DNA from: Mesostigma viride | Lineage: Eukaryota; Streptophyta; Mesostigmatophyceae; Mesostigmatales; Mesostigmataceae | DNA: 64,000 bases | Reading direction: 5' to 3' | NCBI GenBank assembly: GCA_009746045.1 | Contig: RPFO01000199.1 | Coordinates: 783,986-847,985, forward strand | Part shown: positions 46,771 to 58,322 of the stretch, in pieces | How positions within the stretch are numbered: position 1 is the first letter of the stretch | Layout of the letters: every line of letters starts with the position of its first letter | The notes under the pieces: generated by a model | The model's database searches: none | The model's input: the letters and a program-made list of their open reading frames with translations, nothing else | What the model was told of the DNA's origin: nothing | Program-made: the position numbers and the translations under genes

Positions 46771-46815
46771 AAATTAAATAAAATTAAATTATTAAATTAT
46801 AACATGCCTCCGTCG
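46771..46815 (-). mobile_element. LINE 3'-tail stub
   Basis: Only the AT tail (TAAATTAAATTAT) and part of the terminal hairpin word (ATGCCTCCGT) of a family A element remain, about 250 bp after the CPN60B stop. Confidence 0.5.
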
Positions 46816-47116
46816 GTTTGAATAATGGTAACTTATTATTTAAGATTTTTTTTTGGGTGCTCATTCTCATGTTAGCCGATTTTCCTCTTTAGTCTACATG
46901 CAATACTCCTAAATCAATGTACTTGTGGGTGGGCCTGCTGTGTGCTACCCCGCCACTGCCCGCCCAGTTTGTGGACCACAAATTATGCTGCTCTAATAGG
47001 ATCCGTCAGCGCACTTTTAGGTTCCTAGTTCTCAGGACACACGGACATGCATCATGCATGCTGGATCTCGGTTATTGTGGGCTATGCACCCCCATACGCT
47101 GGGTATGCCCCCTAAG
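46816..47116. other. Intergenic stretch, nothing recognised
   Basis: 300 bp with no repeat or gene signal. Confidence 0.4.
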
Positions 47117-47980
47117 GAAGTACTTGCGTGTCATGCGCATAGGCATGCCACGGAGATCGAGAAACAGGACCTGTTCAAGGTCCTCGTCCTTCCTGTTCTC
47201 ACGTATGGCGCCGAGACGTGGACCCTCACCGCCGACCTGGCCCGCAAGCTGGACGGCGCGGTCACCAGCATGCTGCGTTCCATTTTCAGAGTAGGATATG
47301 CTGCTCATGTCCGCAATGAGGACCTGTATCAGGGCATGCCCTATATCACCAGCACAATTAAGCAACGCCGCCTGCAGCTAGTAGGGCACCTAGCTCGCAC
47401 CAACCAGGTAGACACCTCACGTGGCCCCCCCGCAGGACTGCGACCAGCCCAGCCTGGCCGGCACCTCCTGACGTGGGCTGGGCCCAGTGATGTTAGACGC
47501 CGCAAGGCCCGCACCTTCAAAGAACAGCTAGTAGAGGACATGGGGGGCCTAGGCCTCTCCGTGATTTGGAAGAAGATGATGGACAAGGCCAAGTGGGCCC
47601 AGGTCATAGAGGACAACGAGCCCCCCCCAGTGGGGAAGCGCCCGCGTGTGCAATCCCGCGGGAGGCACGCTAGATAGCTCCCCCTAGGGCAGCGTGCGGC
47701 TGCCTAGATAGATGATGTAGTTAGAATGTTGTTAGATAGATGTAGTATGTAGCCAATGTAGATAGATTAGACCGGTAGGAATGTGTGCACCCATCCATCC
47801 ATTCATCGGGGTTTATGCTCCGTGACTCCCCAACGGGAGCACGAGTCTAATTAATTAATTAATTAATGCCACGGAGTACTATGCTTATCTCATTAGAAAA
47901 GAATAATTATATGAAAGTTACACATATCAAGGAGACAACCAGCGCAGGCCAGAAATCGTCTGCATCATGCATGCCCCAAC
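47117..47980 (-). mobile_element. SINE-like element, interrupted by a LINE B insertion
   Basis: The tail-proximal part (AAGTACTTGCGTGTCATGCG) is at 47117-47155. The rest (GTACTATGCTTATCTCATTAG onward) resumes at 47877, after the LINE B insertion. A 29-nt piece starting CAAGGAGACAACC sits further inside it (47929-47957), before CGTCTGCATC. Confidence 0.65.
47145..47876 (+). mobile_element. LINE family B, 5'-truncated, with 11-bp TSD
   Basis: ATGCCACGGAG at 47145-47155 and 47866-47876 flanks 710 bp. The ORF2 C-terminus is open to 47676: KVLVLPVLTYGAETWTLTAD, YQGMPYITSTIKQRRLQLVG, HLARTNQVDTS, ending in a basic tail (GKRPRVQSRGRHAR). The 3' UTR and the terminal hairpin GACTCCCCAACGGGAGCACG (47824-47843) are followed by a TTAATTAA tail. 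It resembles family A in layout but differs throughout. Confidence 0.85.
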
Positions 47981-48061
47981 CATATGAAGTGAGACAACTA
48001 TCAAAGAGACAACCAGCGCAGGCCAGTAATCGGGAGAAACCATATGAAGTGAGACAACTAT
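47976..48061. repeat. ~36-nt insertion starting CAAAGAGACAACC between ~24-bp direct repeats
   Basis: A direct repeat containing CATATGAAGTGAGACAACTA lies on both sides of the insert. The inserted piece matches the starts of other copies of this short word, with one change (CAAAG for CAAGG). Confidence 0.65.
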
Positions 48062-48189
48062 GCCTGGACGCATGGCGATCCAACGCCGTGGAAGGACTAG
48101 GGTAGTTGTCTGAGAGGAAAGACGCGAAGGCCGCGGGAGCCGCGTGGCTATCTCTAGGTAGACCTGCATGGAGGGAGACAGAGGGTAAC

Positions 48190-49632
48190 AAGAAAGGTTG
48201 GCCCATGGTGGCCACGCGCCACGAGCCATGCACGAGGTAGCCATGGCTGACGGCCGAGCTCATAACTTTCACGTTTGGGCACCAAATTCGGCCATGAATA
48301 TCACAATCGCTTCGTCTTTCTAAGACGCACACGCTGATATATTTTCCTGAAACTAAAACGCAATATCATGACGAGCAAAGGCTCGACTACGCAACGCGGC
48401 CTGGCGGCTGCGATGAGCCAAGAAAATTCGCCTGCAGCTCCAGCTGTAGTTCCGCCCGGCCTACCAGGCAGCGGCAAGCGTTAGTAGTGCACTCGGCTCC
48501 TGCGGCCTCGCCCTCGGCATCGCCAGATCCCAAACACAGTCGCCCGGGCAGAATCGCGCCCAACAGAACCGCGCTTTCGGCAGCAACCTTTCAAGGTCAG
48601 ACGATCACGACTGGACCAAAATCAAGGAGACAACGACCAACATCAAGGAGACAACCAGCGCAGGCCAGAAATCGGGAGAATCCGGAACATGGTAGCTCGA
48701 ACTGCCAGGAGCTGGAGGACCACCGCCAGGCCCAGCAACGGGAGGTCACCGACCGCGCTCGCCGCGAGTGCCGAGTGGTGCTACGTCGCTTCCCCCAGAA
48801 GCCAGGCGAGACGTCAACCTCTCTTGCTGACGAGCTCAAGAACCAGCTTCTTACCCTCATGGGCCTGGTAGGTGAGGTAGAACTGCGTGGGTGCCACCGC
48901 CTTCCCCACTCACGGGACAAGGCGGCTCCCCCACCAGTCCTGCTCACCTTCCCCTCCCCTGAGGATAAGCAGCGGTTCCTCTCTCGTCGCAAGAGGTTGC
49001 ACGACCTCACCTGGACGCTGGATGACGACCTGACCCCCGCTCAGCCACAACCAGCGACGGCAACAGCAGCGACGCGACCTGTGGCCGGAATACCTCCGCC
49101 ATAAGCAGGACCCCCAGAAGCCCAAGACCTGTGTACTGGAGGGGCGGGGACCTGATGATCAACCACAAGATGTGAACGCCCCCAGCGGGCTAGAATAGCA
49201 ATAGCCCTAGCTTCTAACCATTGGAGTCACTGCGGCTAAGGCAGCCATGCCTTGAATGTTTGCCTAGCTGTGCCAACATACCTAGTCACGTGCCGCCAAC
49301 GCACGGGGCGGTACACAACCAGCCGCATAGCCTTAGCCTAGCCCTAGTACAGCCATGCTACGCCCTGGCTATGTTCAGATTACTTGCCCACACTATATAC
49401 TTGTTATGCCACGCTTACATGGGTCTTATTGCACCCACAGTTTGCCGGATCGTTAGCCTGTCCTTTTAGCTAGCGCGCCCGAATGCAGCTGCACATGCAG
49501 CATGCCTTTGGCATGAAGGAGACTGGGGGTCTCTGCCCTTTCTCCTGTAGTGCACACACAGGGATTACAAGCACTTCGGTGCTCCGTGACTAGCTCCCCA
49601 ACGGGAGCACGTGTTTAATTAATTAATTAATC
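48190..49632 (+). mobile_element. ORF1-only element of family B
   Basis: A 5' UTR with GAGCTCATAACTTTCACG leads to ATG at 48368 (MTSKGSTTQRGLAAAMSQEN, closed at about 48484). A rearranged middle follows, then the RRM-like part (PGETSTSLADELKNQLLTLM, LLTFPSPEDKQRFLSRRKRL, WTLDDDLTPAQ) to about 49103. The 3' UTR ends with a family B hairpin (GCTCCCCAACGGGAGCACGT, about 49591-49610) and a TTAATTAA tail. No ORF2. The middle carries two CAAGGAGACAAC words (48622-48633 and 48643-48654). Confidence 0.7.
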
Positions 49633-50084
49633 AATGGTAGCTCGAGCCTGCCGGGTTATCTTGTCCGCGTGTTCGAGTCGTTCAGGATGATGAAGATGAA
49701 TGGTGATGGAAATGTGTATCCTTGTGCATTGAAATTATGGCTGGCTTACGTGTAGAGCGACTAGATGACCTAGACGGTGGGGCCGGAAACAGCATGCTTG
49801 ATCAGGGCGTGTGTTTCGAGCCTAACTGGCCGGGAGTGTCTAGTGGTGAGCACCATTGCTGCGATCGCTCTCCCACCATTTACGAGGAAATACCCGCAAA
49901 TGGAAAACCACTGAAAAGGTCTAGCTAGTCAGTCATCACGTTAGCCATGCCATGATTCCAAACGTCCAAGAACTGCACACGGTGCAAAGGCAAAAAGCTG
50001 GAGGACAGCACTTTCAAATGTGCGGCGGGAACCAAAAGCCTGCGTATGCCAGAAAACATCGTGTTGCTGCAGCGACGCGACGAT
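49633..50084. other. Unassigned spacer between ORF1 elements
   Basis: No gene or clear repeat recognised. Confidence 0.35.
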
Positions 50085-51334
50085 GTGGACAACGAATCCA
50101 GTGCCAACTGAGCTCGGACATGTCCCCGAGCACTGCCATGCACTGCCTCTTCTTTGGGGACTACGCCTCGCTTTACGACCTGTGCCTCCATCTCCACGAC
50201 ATCAACCGCCTCATCCATCCCGACCGGGCACCTGGGTCAGCGGAGGCCCAGCTTTCTGTTCGGGTGCGCCCGCCGGCGGGGCCCCCAACTCCAGCACATC
50301 TAATTCTCAACTCCCTTCTCATGCGCTCTGATGGCGAGATCTGGGCTCCATCCGCCCCATGCACACTCCGATCCATCCTTACAGAAGCCCTTTAGCAGCA
50401 CGTGACTCCCCTTGCTGCAGATGTGGCAGCAATGGGCAGCACGCTGGCTGCAGTGAGCTCCCGGCCTCACCTTTCCACCACCGTCACCTCCACCTCCACC
50501 CTCATCGCCTCCACCTCCACTGCCGCCTCCACCTCCACCGCCGACATCAAAGCCCAGCTCCTCGACATCGACAAACGCCTCCACGACAACGCCATCGCCA
50601 TTGAGTGCCTGCAACACACCGCAGGCCTCACCGCCCAGTCGGTGAAGGACATCGCCGCCGGCCCAGCCGGCATCTGCTGGCCCGGGCAGCGATGCTCCCC
50701 CCACCCAGACTGGGCGGACATGAGCACTGCATGAAGCACCACACCATGCACCTTCACCAAATCCACAATCGCGGCACAGCCCAAGCAACACACTCTCGAC
50801 CTCCGCGAGGAGGCCAACCTCACCAAGCGCAGCCACAATGTCATCGCCGGTTGAAGCACTTCGACCAGCCGGCAGGTGAAACCTCGGAGACTCTTCTCAT
50901 GGCATTTAAGCGCGAAATTCTTACCCCCTGCATGCAACTCACTGGTGAGCTGCGGATGTCGGCTGTCCGCCTTCCCCGCGCATGCACGGGAGTAAGGCTG
51001 GCCCGGCTCAGGACCCTGGTCCTCACCTTAAGTACATGGCGGATAAGCTGTCGTTTCTTAAAATCCGGAAGAAGCTCTCGGGGACTTCCCGACACGCTGG
51101 ACGACAACTTGACCCTGGCCCAGCAACAGCCGAGACGGGAGCTATGGCTGACCTACCTCCAGCTCCGGCAGAGCACAGGGGGGAAACCGGTATACTGGAG
51201 GGGGGACGTCATCCACGTCGACCACAAGCCCTGGCAGGCGCCCCCTGCCACCCCAACAACCCCAGTCTAGGGAATATAGCTGTAGTGTAGATTAGTCAGG
51301 CTTAGCTCAGCACGTGGCCCAGGCCTGCGCGCCG
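50085..51334 (+). mobile_element. ORF1-only element (family A), truncated at both ends
   Basis: ORF1 pieces in several frames: MSPSTAMHCLFFGDYASLYD, SDGEIWAPS, STADIKAQLLDIDKRLHD, then HFDQPAGETSETLLMAFKRE, RRELWLTYLQLRQSTGG and YWRGDVIHVDHKPWQAPP to 51270. Its 3' UTR stops after about 60 bp, where a TTAA-flanked element begins. Confidence 0.7.
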
Positions 51335-52143
51335 ATTAAGGGGACTCGGCGCGGCGAATATTTTCCGTGCCAAAAAAATTCCGCGGTACCCTCCGTACCG
51401 TGAAAAGTGGGTGCACGGTGCGCGCACCCCTTGCGGAAGTGGCCATGGCGACTGCTTTTACACGAAACGTGACAAATTGGCACGCGGAAGGCATGACATG
51501 CTCGATTGTTGGAAAAATTAGTTACTGATTCTACTTTATGGTGCATGGGATGGTTGCGATCTATAATGTCGCGGGCTTTTTTTCTTTACCATCGGCAGGG
51601 GGGGTCCGGCCTGAATTTCTGTCGGGATGAATAAAGTATAATGGATGCCTGCCGGTGTGATTGTCGATTGTTGCCAGTTTTGATGGTCGTAAGGAAAGCT
51701 AAAGTTAATGATTTTTCTAAAGCCGTAAAAATTCCCGCTGCTATCTTTACCTTTCCCGTCATTTCGCGGCCGGTAAGATAACATTAGGCCTGCGCGATGC
51801 GAGCCCGACCTTTCCATGAAAGGGTGGCCTTTCTTGTGCTCCTGGGCACGAATAAATGCCCGTTATGGTACGTTCTTGTATTAAACGTAAGCTTTCGCGC
51901 TAGCGTTTTCCTGCTTTCTTAGCTCGTTGAGCGTAAGCTTTTTTACTTCAAGAGTCTTTCCGGCCAGATGCAGCCAGGAAGTTGCGGGTCCTGGAGCTGC
52001 ATCGCTGGATTCCTGGATGTCTTTTAGCAAGTTCGTCTGTGACGTGGCTGGCTTGCTGCAGCGCGTGGCCCACAACCTGTCGGGAAGGTGTAATGCTTTT
52101 ATTTCCATGCTCATTGCATTGTCTCTGAAGTTTCTTTTGCTTT

Positions 52144-53008
52144 ATAGACAGCCACAACGTCATCGTCAAGCACCTCGACCAGCCGGCAGGTGAGACCCCG
52201 ACGAGCCTTCTCACGGCACTTAAGCGCGACATTCTTGCCCCCATGCAACTCACTGGCACCCGTGCTCCTCACCTTTAAGTACATGGCGGACAAGCTGGCG
52301 TTCCTTAAATGCCGCAAGAAGCTCTCGGAGACTCGCTTCACGCTGGACGACGACTTGACCCTGGCCCAGCAACAGCGGCGACGCGAGCTATGGCCGACCT
52401 ACCTTCAGCTCCGGCAGCGCGCACTGAGGGGGGAAGCCGGTGTACTGGAGGGGGGCGGTCATCCACGTTGACCACAAGCCATGGCAGGCCCCCCCTGCCA
52501 CCTCAGACTAGGGAACCTATACCAGTAGTGTAGATTAGTCAGGCCTAGCCTAGCATGTGGCCCACGCGCATGTGCGCCCATAATGGCCCCCATGGATGAT
52601 GCTTTCACTAATTTAGCCGCGCCCAGCCTACAATGGGACCTCCCATGGATGATGCATTAAGAATTTAGCCCTGCTATGCCTATGCAGGGAGTTACTCTCT
52701 GCTGAGATGCCATGTGTACACCCGCTATAGCCTAGCCACATACCTTCCACCCCATATGTCATGCAGGCCTTCTAGGCCCTCTCCTCAAGCCCCCCCTGGG
52801 TGCCTGTGCTTGGTAAGGAGGCATGAACCATCATGGCGGTGCAGGTGCACCTTGTGCACCCAGAGCAGGTGATAGTTGTACATCCTCCACCCGCAGGTTG
52901 TAGCCCTGATTGTATTACAAACCCATAGATGCCCCTTTCTCAGGGCTATGTGTTACATATGCTCCCAACGGAGCTATGATTTTAATTAATTAATTAATTA
53001 ATAGACAG
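52144..53008 (+). mobile_element. 5'-truncated ORF1-only element with 8-bp TSD
   Basis: ATAGACAG at 52144-52151 and 53001-53008 flanks 849 bp: the RRM-like end of ORF1 (about 52152-52510), the full 3' UTR, hairpin GCTCCCAACGGAGC (52960-52973) and a TTAATTAA tail. Confidence 0.75.
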
Positions 53009-54006
53009 TTGTGTTCAAGGAAATTCACGCGGTCTTCCTAAGCAGCGGCATCATTTTCCCCACTGAGACACTGACGAGCTGGCACCTGTCTCCTAAAGAA
53101 AGTGGCTCGTGCTTGTTAGAAAGGAGCCAGTGTGCATGTTGCGGGACACAATGCTTTGGTGGCGGATGCGTCAGGTAGGTTGTTCCAATGGTCTCTTCAC
53201 CTTTCCCACTGAGTAAATGATCGCCTTTGTCACTGCTAACCAGAGCAGCTAGCCACAGGTTGGCTGGATAAAAAGTCAGCTTATTTTCTCTTTATATACT
53301 GCGTGTGTGGTCCTCCACGTGTCCGGCTTGTTGGCGGCATTTTGGAAGAGGGTTTTTAATGTGTTGTTGGGTGGAACAACTTGGTTGTTGGCACAAAATC
53401 ACACATTATTAGCCTGAGATAGGCATTACATATGCTGCTCAGGCGTGTCGTCCTACCAGCCTTGTTGTTAATTAAGGGTAGACTCACAAGGCTGGCTGTG
53501 CCGGTGGAGGGGTGGGGCATATGACGCTCCGGACATTCTCCTCACACTCCGTGATCAAAAGTGGGCATGTTTTTGGGTGTCTAGGGTAGCAAAACAGATG
53601 TCATAAATTTTGGCTCGAAGCACTATAGCCCAATTCTCTTTTAGCGTCTACCCAGGTGGCATAACAGGAAACTCAATATAACTTGAGCTTCGCTTGTCAG
53701 AATGAGCTCAAACTTTGGGGTTGTGTTTCCCCCCACTCAGTGGAATTTCGCATGTATGGATGACCCCATTCGATGTGTTGATGATTTGATTTATTTTTCT
53801 GGCTCAAAAAAGTACCCATTTTGCGGGGAAATTAATAACTCAAACAAATGTGATTGTTTTGCTGACCATGTGAATAGCCCAGATTTTTTAGAAGTGGGGG
53901 AACTTTGCAGGAATGTATGGGCAGGTCATTTGGATAAGTGGTTTGTCTTGGGCAAAATATCTCATAAATAGCGTCTTTTTCTATTTTTAGCTCACCACCG
54001 GTGTGT

Positions 54007-54027
54007 GGTTGGGGGTAGTACCCCCAA
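54007..54027. repeat. 21-bp perfect palindrome
   Basis: GTTGGGGGTA, a single G, then TACCCCCAAC. It lies inside the putative TTAA element about 130 bp from its right end. Confidence 0.7.
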
Positions 54028-54162
54028 CAAGTGGTGGCATGAATGTCCAAACATCATATTTATGGTACTCAATCATCACTAGATGGTTCCCAAGTGCATT
54101 GGAACTGATATTCATTAAAGTCAGTTTTTCAGGCTTTTGGACGTACGTGCGAGTCCCCTTAA

Positions 54163-56460
54163 TTAGGAACATGACTCCGTTGGGAGTACATGTAGCACAT
54201 AGCCCTGACGGAAGCTAGGGGCAGTATGGCTTTTAATACATTCTCGGGGCTATATACTTCCTGCAAGGGTAGGATGTAGTAAACTACACCTGCTCTAGAT
54301 GCACCAAGTGCACCTGTAAGTAAGTAAGTAAGTACTTGCGTGTCATGCGCAAAGGCATGCCACGGAGTACTATGCTAATCTCATTAGAAAAAATAATTAC
54401 ACAAAAGTTTAAACAAATATCGTCTGCATCATTCCCCAACCATTAAGCACTAGATGGGGATGTAATCCTCATCCGGGCTGTCCTTTATACTGTAATGGCA
54501 GACGAGGCGGTGCAAGTGCACCTGCACCACCATTCGATCTCTCAGAGCGCAAAGGGGGCCTGGCTTGGGGTGGAAGATCAGCATGCATGGCTAGATACAG
54601 AAGCTAGGGCATGGCGTTTCAGCAGAGAGTAGCTCTCTGCATGGGCACAGCATAACCGTAAATAACGCTAGGCATCATCTGCAGTGTGTGGCACATCATG
54701 GGCACACATGTACATGGTTAAATATGGCTAATTAAGGCATCAGCTGGTAGGGGGGCCATATAATAGGCGTATGCACATGGTTCAGTGAAGGCCACGGCTA
54801 GGGCTTATGACTATTCTACACTACTGCTGTACTGTCCCCTAAGCTGGATGGGGTGTCTGGAGCTGCTGGGGCTGCGGGGGGCGCTTGCCAGGGCTTGTGG
54901 CCGACGTAGATGGCCGCACCCTTCCAGTACACCGGCTGGCCCGCCTTGGTCAGACTGCCGGAGCTGGAGGTAGGTCGGCCATAGCTACCTGATCCCCGTT
55001 GTTGCTGCGCCACCAGGGTCAAGTCGTCGTCCAGGGTGTACTGAGTCTTCTCGAGCCGCTTGCGGCGTCTGAGAAACAAAATCTTGTCCGCCGGGTTCTT
55101 AAAGATGAGAAGAAGCGGGGGCGCCCCTGCCTTAACCCGCGAGCGGGGAAGGCGGTGGGCGACCAGCTTGATCTCACCAAGAAGGCCCATGCGACCAAGG
55201 ATTTTTCTCTCAAACGCCTGTGCAAGCTTAGAACTCGGAATTCTCACCTTCCACCAGGTTGAAGTTCTTGACGATGAGACGTCAAGGTTGCGCTTGGCGA
55301 GCTCGGCCTCCTCGCCGCGAGGTCGAGCGTCTGCAGCGGCTGCGACGGCGGAGGTGGTGGAGGTGGTGAGTTGCTTGAGCATGTCCGCCCTGGCAGGTCT
55401 GGGTGGGAGGAGTATCGCCAGCCGGGCCAGCAGGGGCTGGCTTGGCGGCAATGTTCTTCACCACTCCTGGGCGGTGAGGCCCGCTGCGGTGTTTTCCAAG
55501 CACTCAGATGGCCATTGTCCTTGAGGTGAGCTGGTCGATGTCGCGGAGCTGGGCGGTGATGGCGTCGGAGGTGGGGGTGGTGGCGGTGGAGGCGGCCAGG
55601 ACTGAGGGTGGAGGTGGCGGTGGAGATGGTGGAGAGGAGGGGGAGCTCGGCAGCCAGCTGCAGCGTGCCGCCCATGGCTGCCACATCTGCAGCGAGGGGG
55701 GCCACGTGCTGCTCGAGGGCCTCCTTAACTTAGGAGTGAGCGGATCCATGGAGGATTCGGTCTTGAAAGGTGGTGGTGATGCCGCTAAGGGGGGCAGAGC
55801 TCCTCGAGTGGAGCGTACGCCAAGCCGATCGAGGGAGAAGAGGGCGTATTGCTGAAGGTGGGGGCGGGCCGGGAGGGTGAGGATGTAGTCGAATTGGAGT
55901 GCATGGGCGCCTCTGCACGATTTCAAGCATTGGCGAGGCGACCCTGGTGCTTGCACAGTTCAATAAGCGAGGCGTGCGATCAAAAAAACACGCAGGCCAG
56001 GATGTGGTCGTGGGTGAGCTTGTCAAAAAAGCCGGGCTGGCTGGCGTCAAAGTTGTACTCGTCCCAGTTCGGCTCGGCAGGGGCGACTGCGTTTGGGCTC
56101 AGGCGACGCTGCGGGGGAGGCAAGCCCGGCCGGGGGCTGGGCGATCACTAGTAGGGCTTGGCTAGTGGCGCCGCTGCCTTCTGGGCCGGAGGGCGAAGCT
56201 GCAGCCGGAGCTGCAGACGTACGTATTTTCGATCAGGGCTGAGCGCAGCCGCCATGCAGGCTGCGTTGCGCGGTCGAGGAGTGTTCAGTGCTCGCCATTT
56301 ATTGCGTAATATTAGCTTCGGAAAATTATATCAGCTTGTGCGTCTTAGAAAGACAAAGCGATTGTGATATTCACAGCCGAATCGGTGCCCAATTAACTTG
56401 AAAGTTATGAGCTCCGCCGTCAGCCATGCATGGCTACCTCGTGGCCCATGGCTCGTCTCC
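54163..56460 (-). mobile_element. ORF1-only element (family A), near full length, with a SINE inside its 3' UTR
   Basis: On the minus strand: 5' UTR (about 56460-56300) with the shared GAGCTCATAACTTTCA-like word, ORF1 (about 56250-54860), 3' UTR interrupted by a SINE (54317-54512), hairpin near 54170-54183, and a short TTAATT tail. ORF1 has the RRM-like segment (MGLLGEIKLVAHRLPRSRVK, FTLDDDLTL-type YTLDDDLTL, VYWKGAAIYVGHKPWQAPPA) but is broken into at least four frames. Confidence 0.75.
54305..54524 (-). mobile_element. SINE-like element with 12-bp TSD, nested in the ORF1-only element
   Basis: CAAGTGCACCTG at 54305-54316 and 54513-54524. The 196-bp insert reads, on the minus strand, from CACCGCCTCGTCTGCC to AAGTACTTAC plus a TTAC tail (54317-54336). 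Uninterrupted copies of the 3' UTR (for example near 33650) have this word once. Confidence 0.82.
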
Positions 56461-56461
56461 G

Positions 56462-58322
56462 TGGATACCTACGCGCATGCATGTGCGCCCACTCCATGGA
56501 TGGATGATGCCTTAACCCCTAAATGGTCTGGCTGCCGATTTTCCGCCTAAAACTGAGTTACAGCCGACACGTCGGCCCCTTCTCGGGGGACCAAATGCCG
56601 CGAAAACTATTGAGAATTAGGAAACGTTTAGCTGAGAAGATCGAAAGTTTATAATTTTCCTCACAGCATGGTACTAGGGTTTGCATACTTCTGACAAAGT
56701 TATAGAGGTGTTGTGGCCGGTCAAAGTACAAGGGGTCAGGGTACTTTTTCACGTACAACGTGCATTCCGGAAAACGACGACCTGGCCATGGCGGCTTGCG
56801 CCCACGCATGGCATTTACGTTTTCGTTCGAATTTTCTGACCAAACTCAGGAAATTGATTTTATACGTCCTAAAGATGATACAGGCCAATTTTTGGTTCGC
56901 GGGAATGCCATTTGATAGGTGTCGGCAGCGTTCTTGCTGGAAAAAACTGCGATCAGGCCGGACGATATAAACGTTGACAGCAATACTTTTCCGGCGTATT
57001 TTAAAGGATATATTGGTTTATTTGTACTTTTTATGATACATAGTAGTCGTAAACGTGCAAGGGTGGCCAGAAATCGCCGAATCCAGCGACCATGCTGCAC
57101 AACTTTGGTGTGCCGAAATGCGCCATTTTGCGGCCACCGCCTGGGCCAAGGTAACGCCATCCATGCCTGGTAAAGCTTAATCATCGTTTTCCTATCGATG
57201 TTTGTCGTTTATATATACGTTCTAGCTTGTGTAGCACATTCTTTTTGCATTATTCATGCTCTTTCTTGACCCTGGCCTGGCCCCTTTCTAAAACACCCTT
57301 CTTAGATGCTTCCCTCAGTCAGTTGACCTCCCACAGGGTGATGGTGATAAGTTTTAGAGGCTGTATGGGTTTGAATACCTCCATATATGTTTGTTATACA
57401 TTTCCCACACACATATTGCATGAGTGTGAGGCAGTTGGCTGGTCTCTGTGGCATCATCAAGCATGTAACCGGTGAGTAGAAGCTTCCCATTGTCAGCATG
57501 TGCCACCAGGTGTGCTGGCCATCACCTGGCAAGCTATAGCAGCTTAGGCCTAGTTTATCCTTGCTAGGGCAAGCTGAAATAGGCTTAAAATCACTAGTTT
57601 GTTGGTGGCTGCCTCCAAGAATGCCTGCCTTGCGTAGGGTATCCGTACCACGTTACCTACGTGCATGGACAAGGTGGCACCTGCACATAGGTGCCATGTA
57701 AGGGCAGTGTGATGATGCAGTTATGTTTCCCCATCATTGTGGAAGGGAAATGTATTGTTTGGCATGGTTGGGGGCCATATTAGTAGGTATTAGTAGGTAG
57801 TATGCCCACTCCTACCCCCTTGGTTGCTTTTTACCAACGGTACCCCTATGGGCTGTACTGGGTGTAACTGCTGGTATACCCACCCAAATGATGACCCCAA
57901 TGGCTCAAACTGTTCAGCAACTAATTGTTTATCATCCCTGAAGTGGTAGGTGCCTAGCTCTTACAACATAATTCAAAATGCACCTTCTACCAAAAATGAA
58001 AACGCTCGTCTTGACCCCCCTGACTTTGACGGCAGTTATACATGGCCTACCCTGCATATATGTAAGGTTGTGATATACCAACCCGAAGGGCAAATCATGG
58101 ACATGCTTGGCCCCCAAGGACAGCCATTGGATATGGGTGGGTTGGATGGCATCTGGTTTGCAAAATTGTGAAGTTACAGCCGATGCATCGGCAGTATTTC
58201 TGCCCATTTAGGGGTTAAGAGTTTAGCCACGCTCTGCCTATAATGGGACTCCCCATGGATGATGCATTAAGAATTTAGCCAAGCTCTGCCTATGCAGAGA
58301 GTCACTCTCTGCTGAGAAGCCA
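56462..58322 (+). mobile_element. ORF1-only element 3' UTR fragment, split by a TTAA transposon
   Basis: The left piece ends GGATGATGCC and the right piece resumes at GAGTTTAGCCACGCTCTGCC. Uninterrupted copies read GATGATGCATTAAGAATTTAGCC, so the insertion is exactly at TTAA. Confidence 0.7.
56512..58218. mobile_element. TTAA-flanked DNA transposon, piggyBac-like, probably non-autonomous
   Basis: TTAA at 56512-56515 and 58215-58218. Terminal inverted repeats CCCCTAAATGG (56516-56526) and CCATTTAGGGG (58204-58214). Close inside each end sits a CTGCCGAT word in inverted orientation, and each end has a palindrome (CCGACACGTCGG on the left, CCGATGCATCGG on the right). The 1.7-kb interior has only short frames (to about 110 codons) and no recognisable transposase. 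The uninterrupted target is known from other 3' UTR copies. Confidence 0.72.

Larger units (their letters stand above)
51335..54162. mobile_element. Putative TTAA-flanked DNA transposon, interrupted by an ORF1 fragment
   Basis: Left end TTAA+GGGGACTCG (from 51335) and right end CGAGTCCCC+TTAA (to 54162) are inverted. Without the 849-bp ORF1 insertion (52152-53000) the element is about 1.96 kb. The TTAA target and G/C-rich termini fit the piggyBac group. The inverted match beyond the 9 terminal bases is weak. No transposase was recognised. An 89-codon frame at 53702-53971 is unassigned. Confidence 0.4.

Noticed and set aside
53702-53971. 89-codon frame as a host gene
   Set aside because: It lies inside a putative TTAA element, has AT-rich codon use unlike the sure genes, and shows no recognisable motif.
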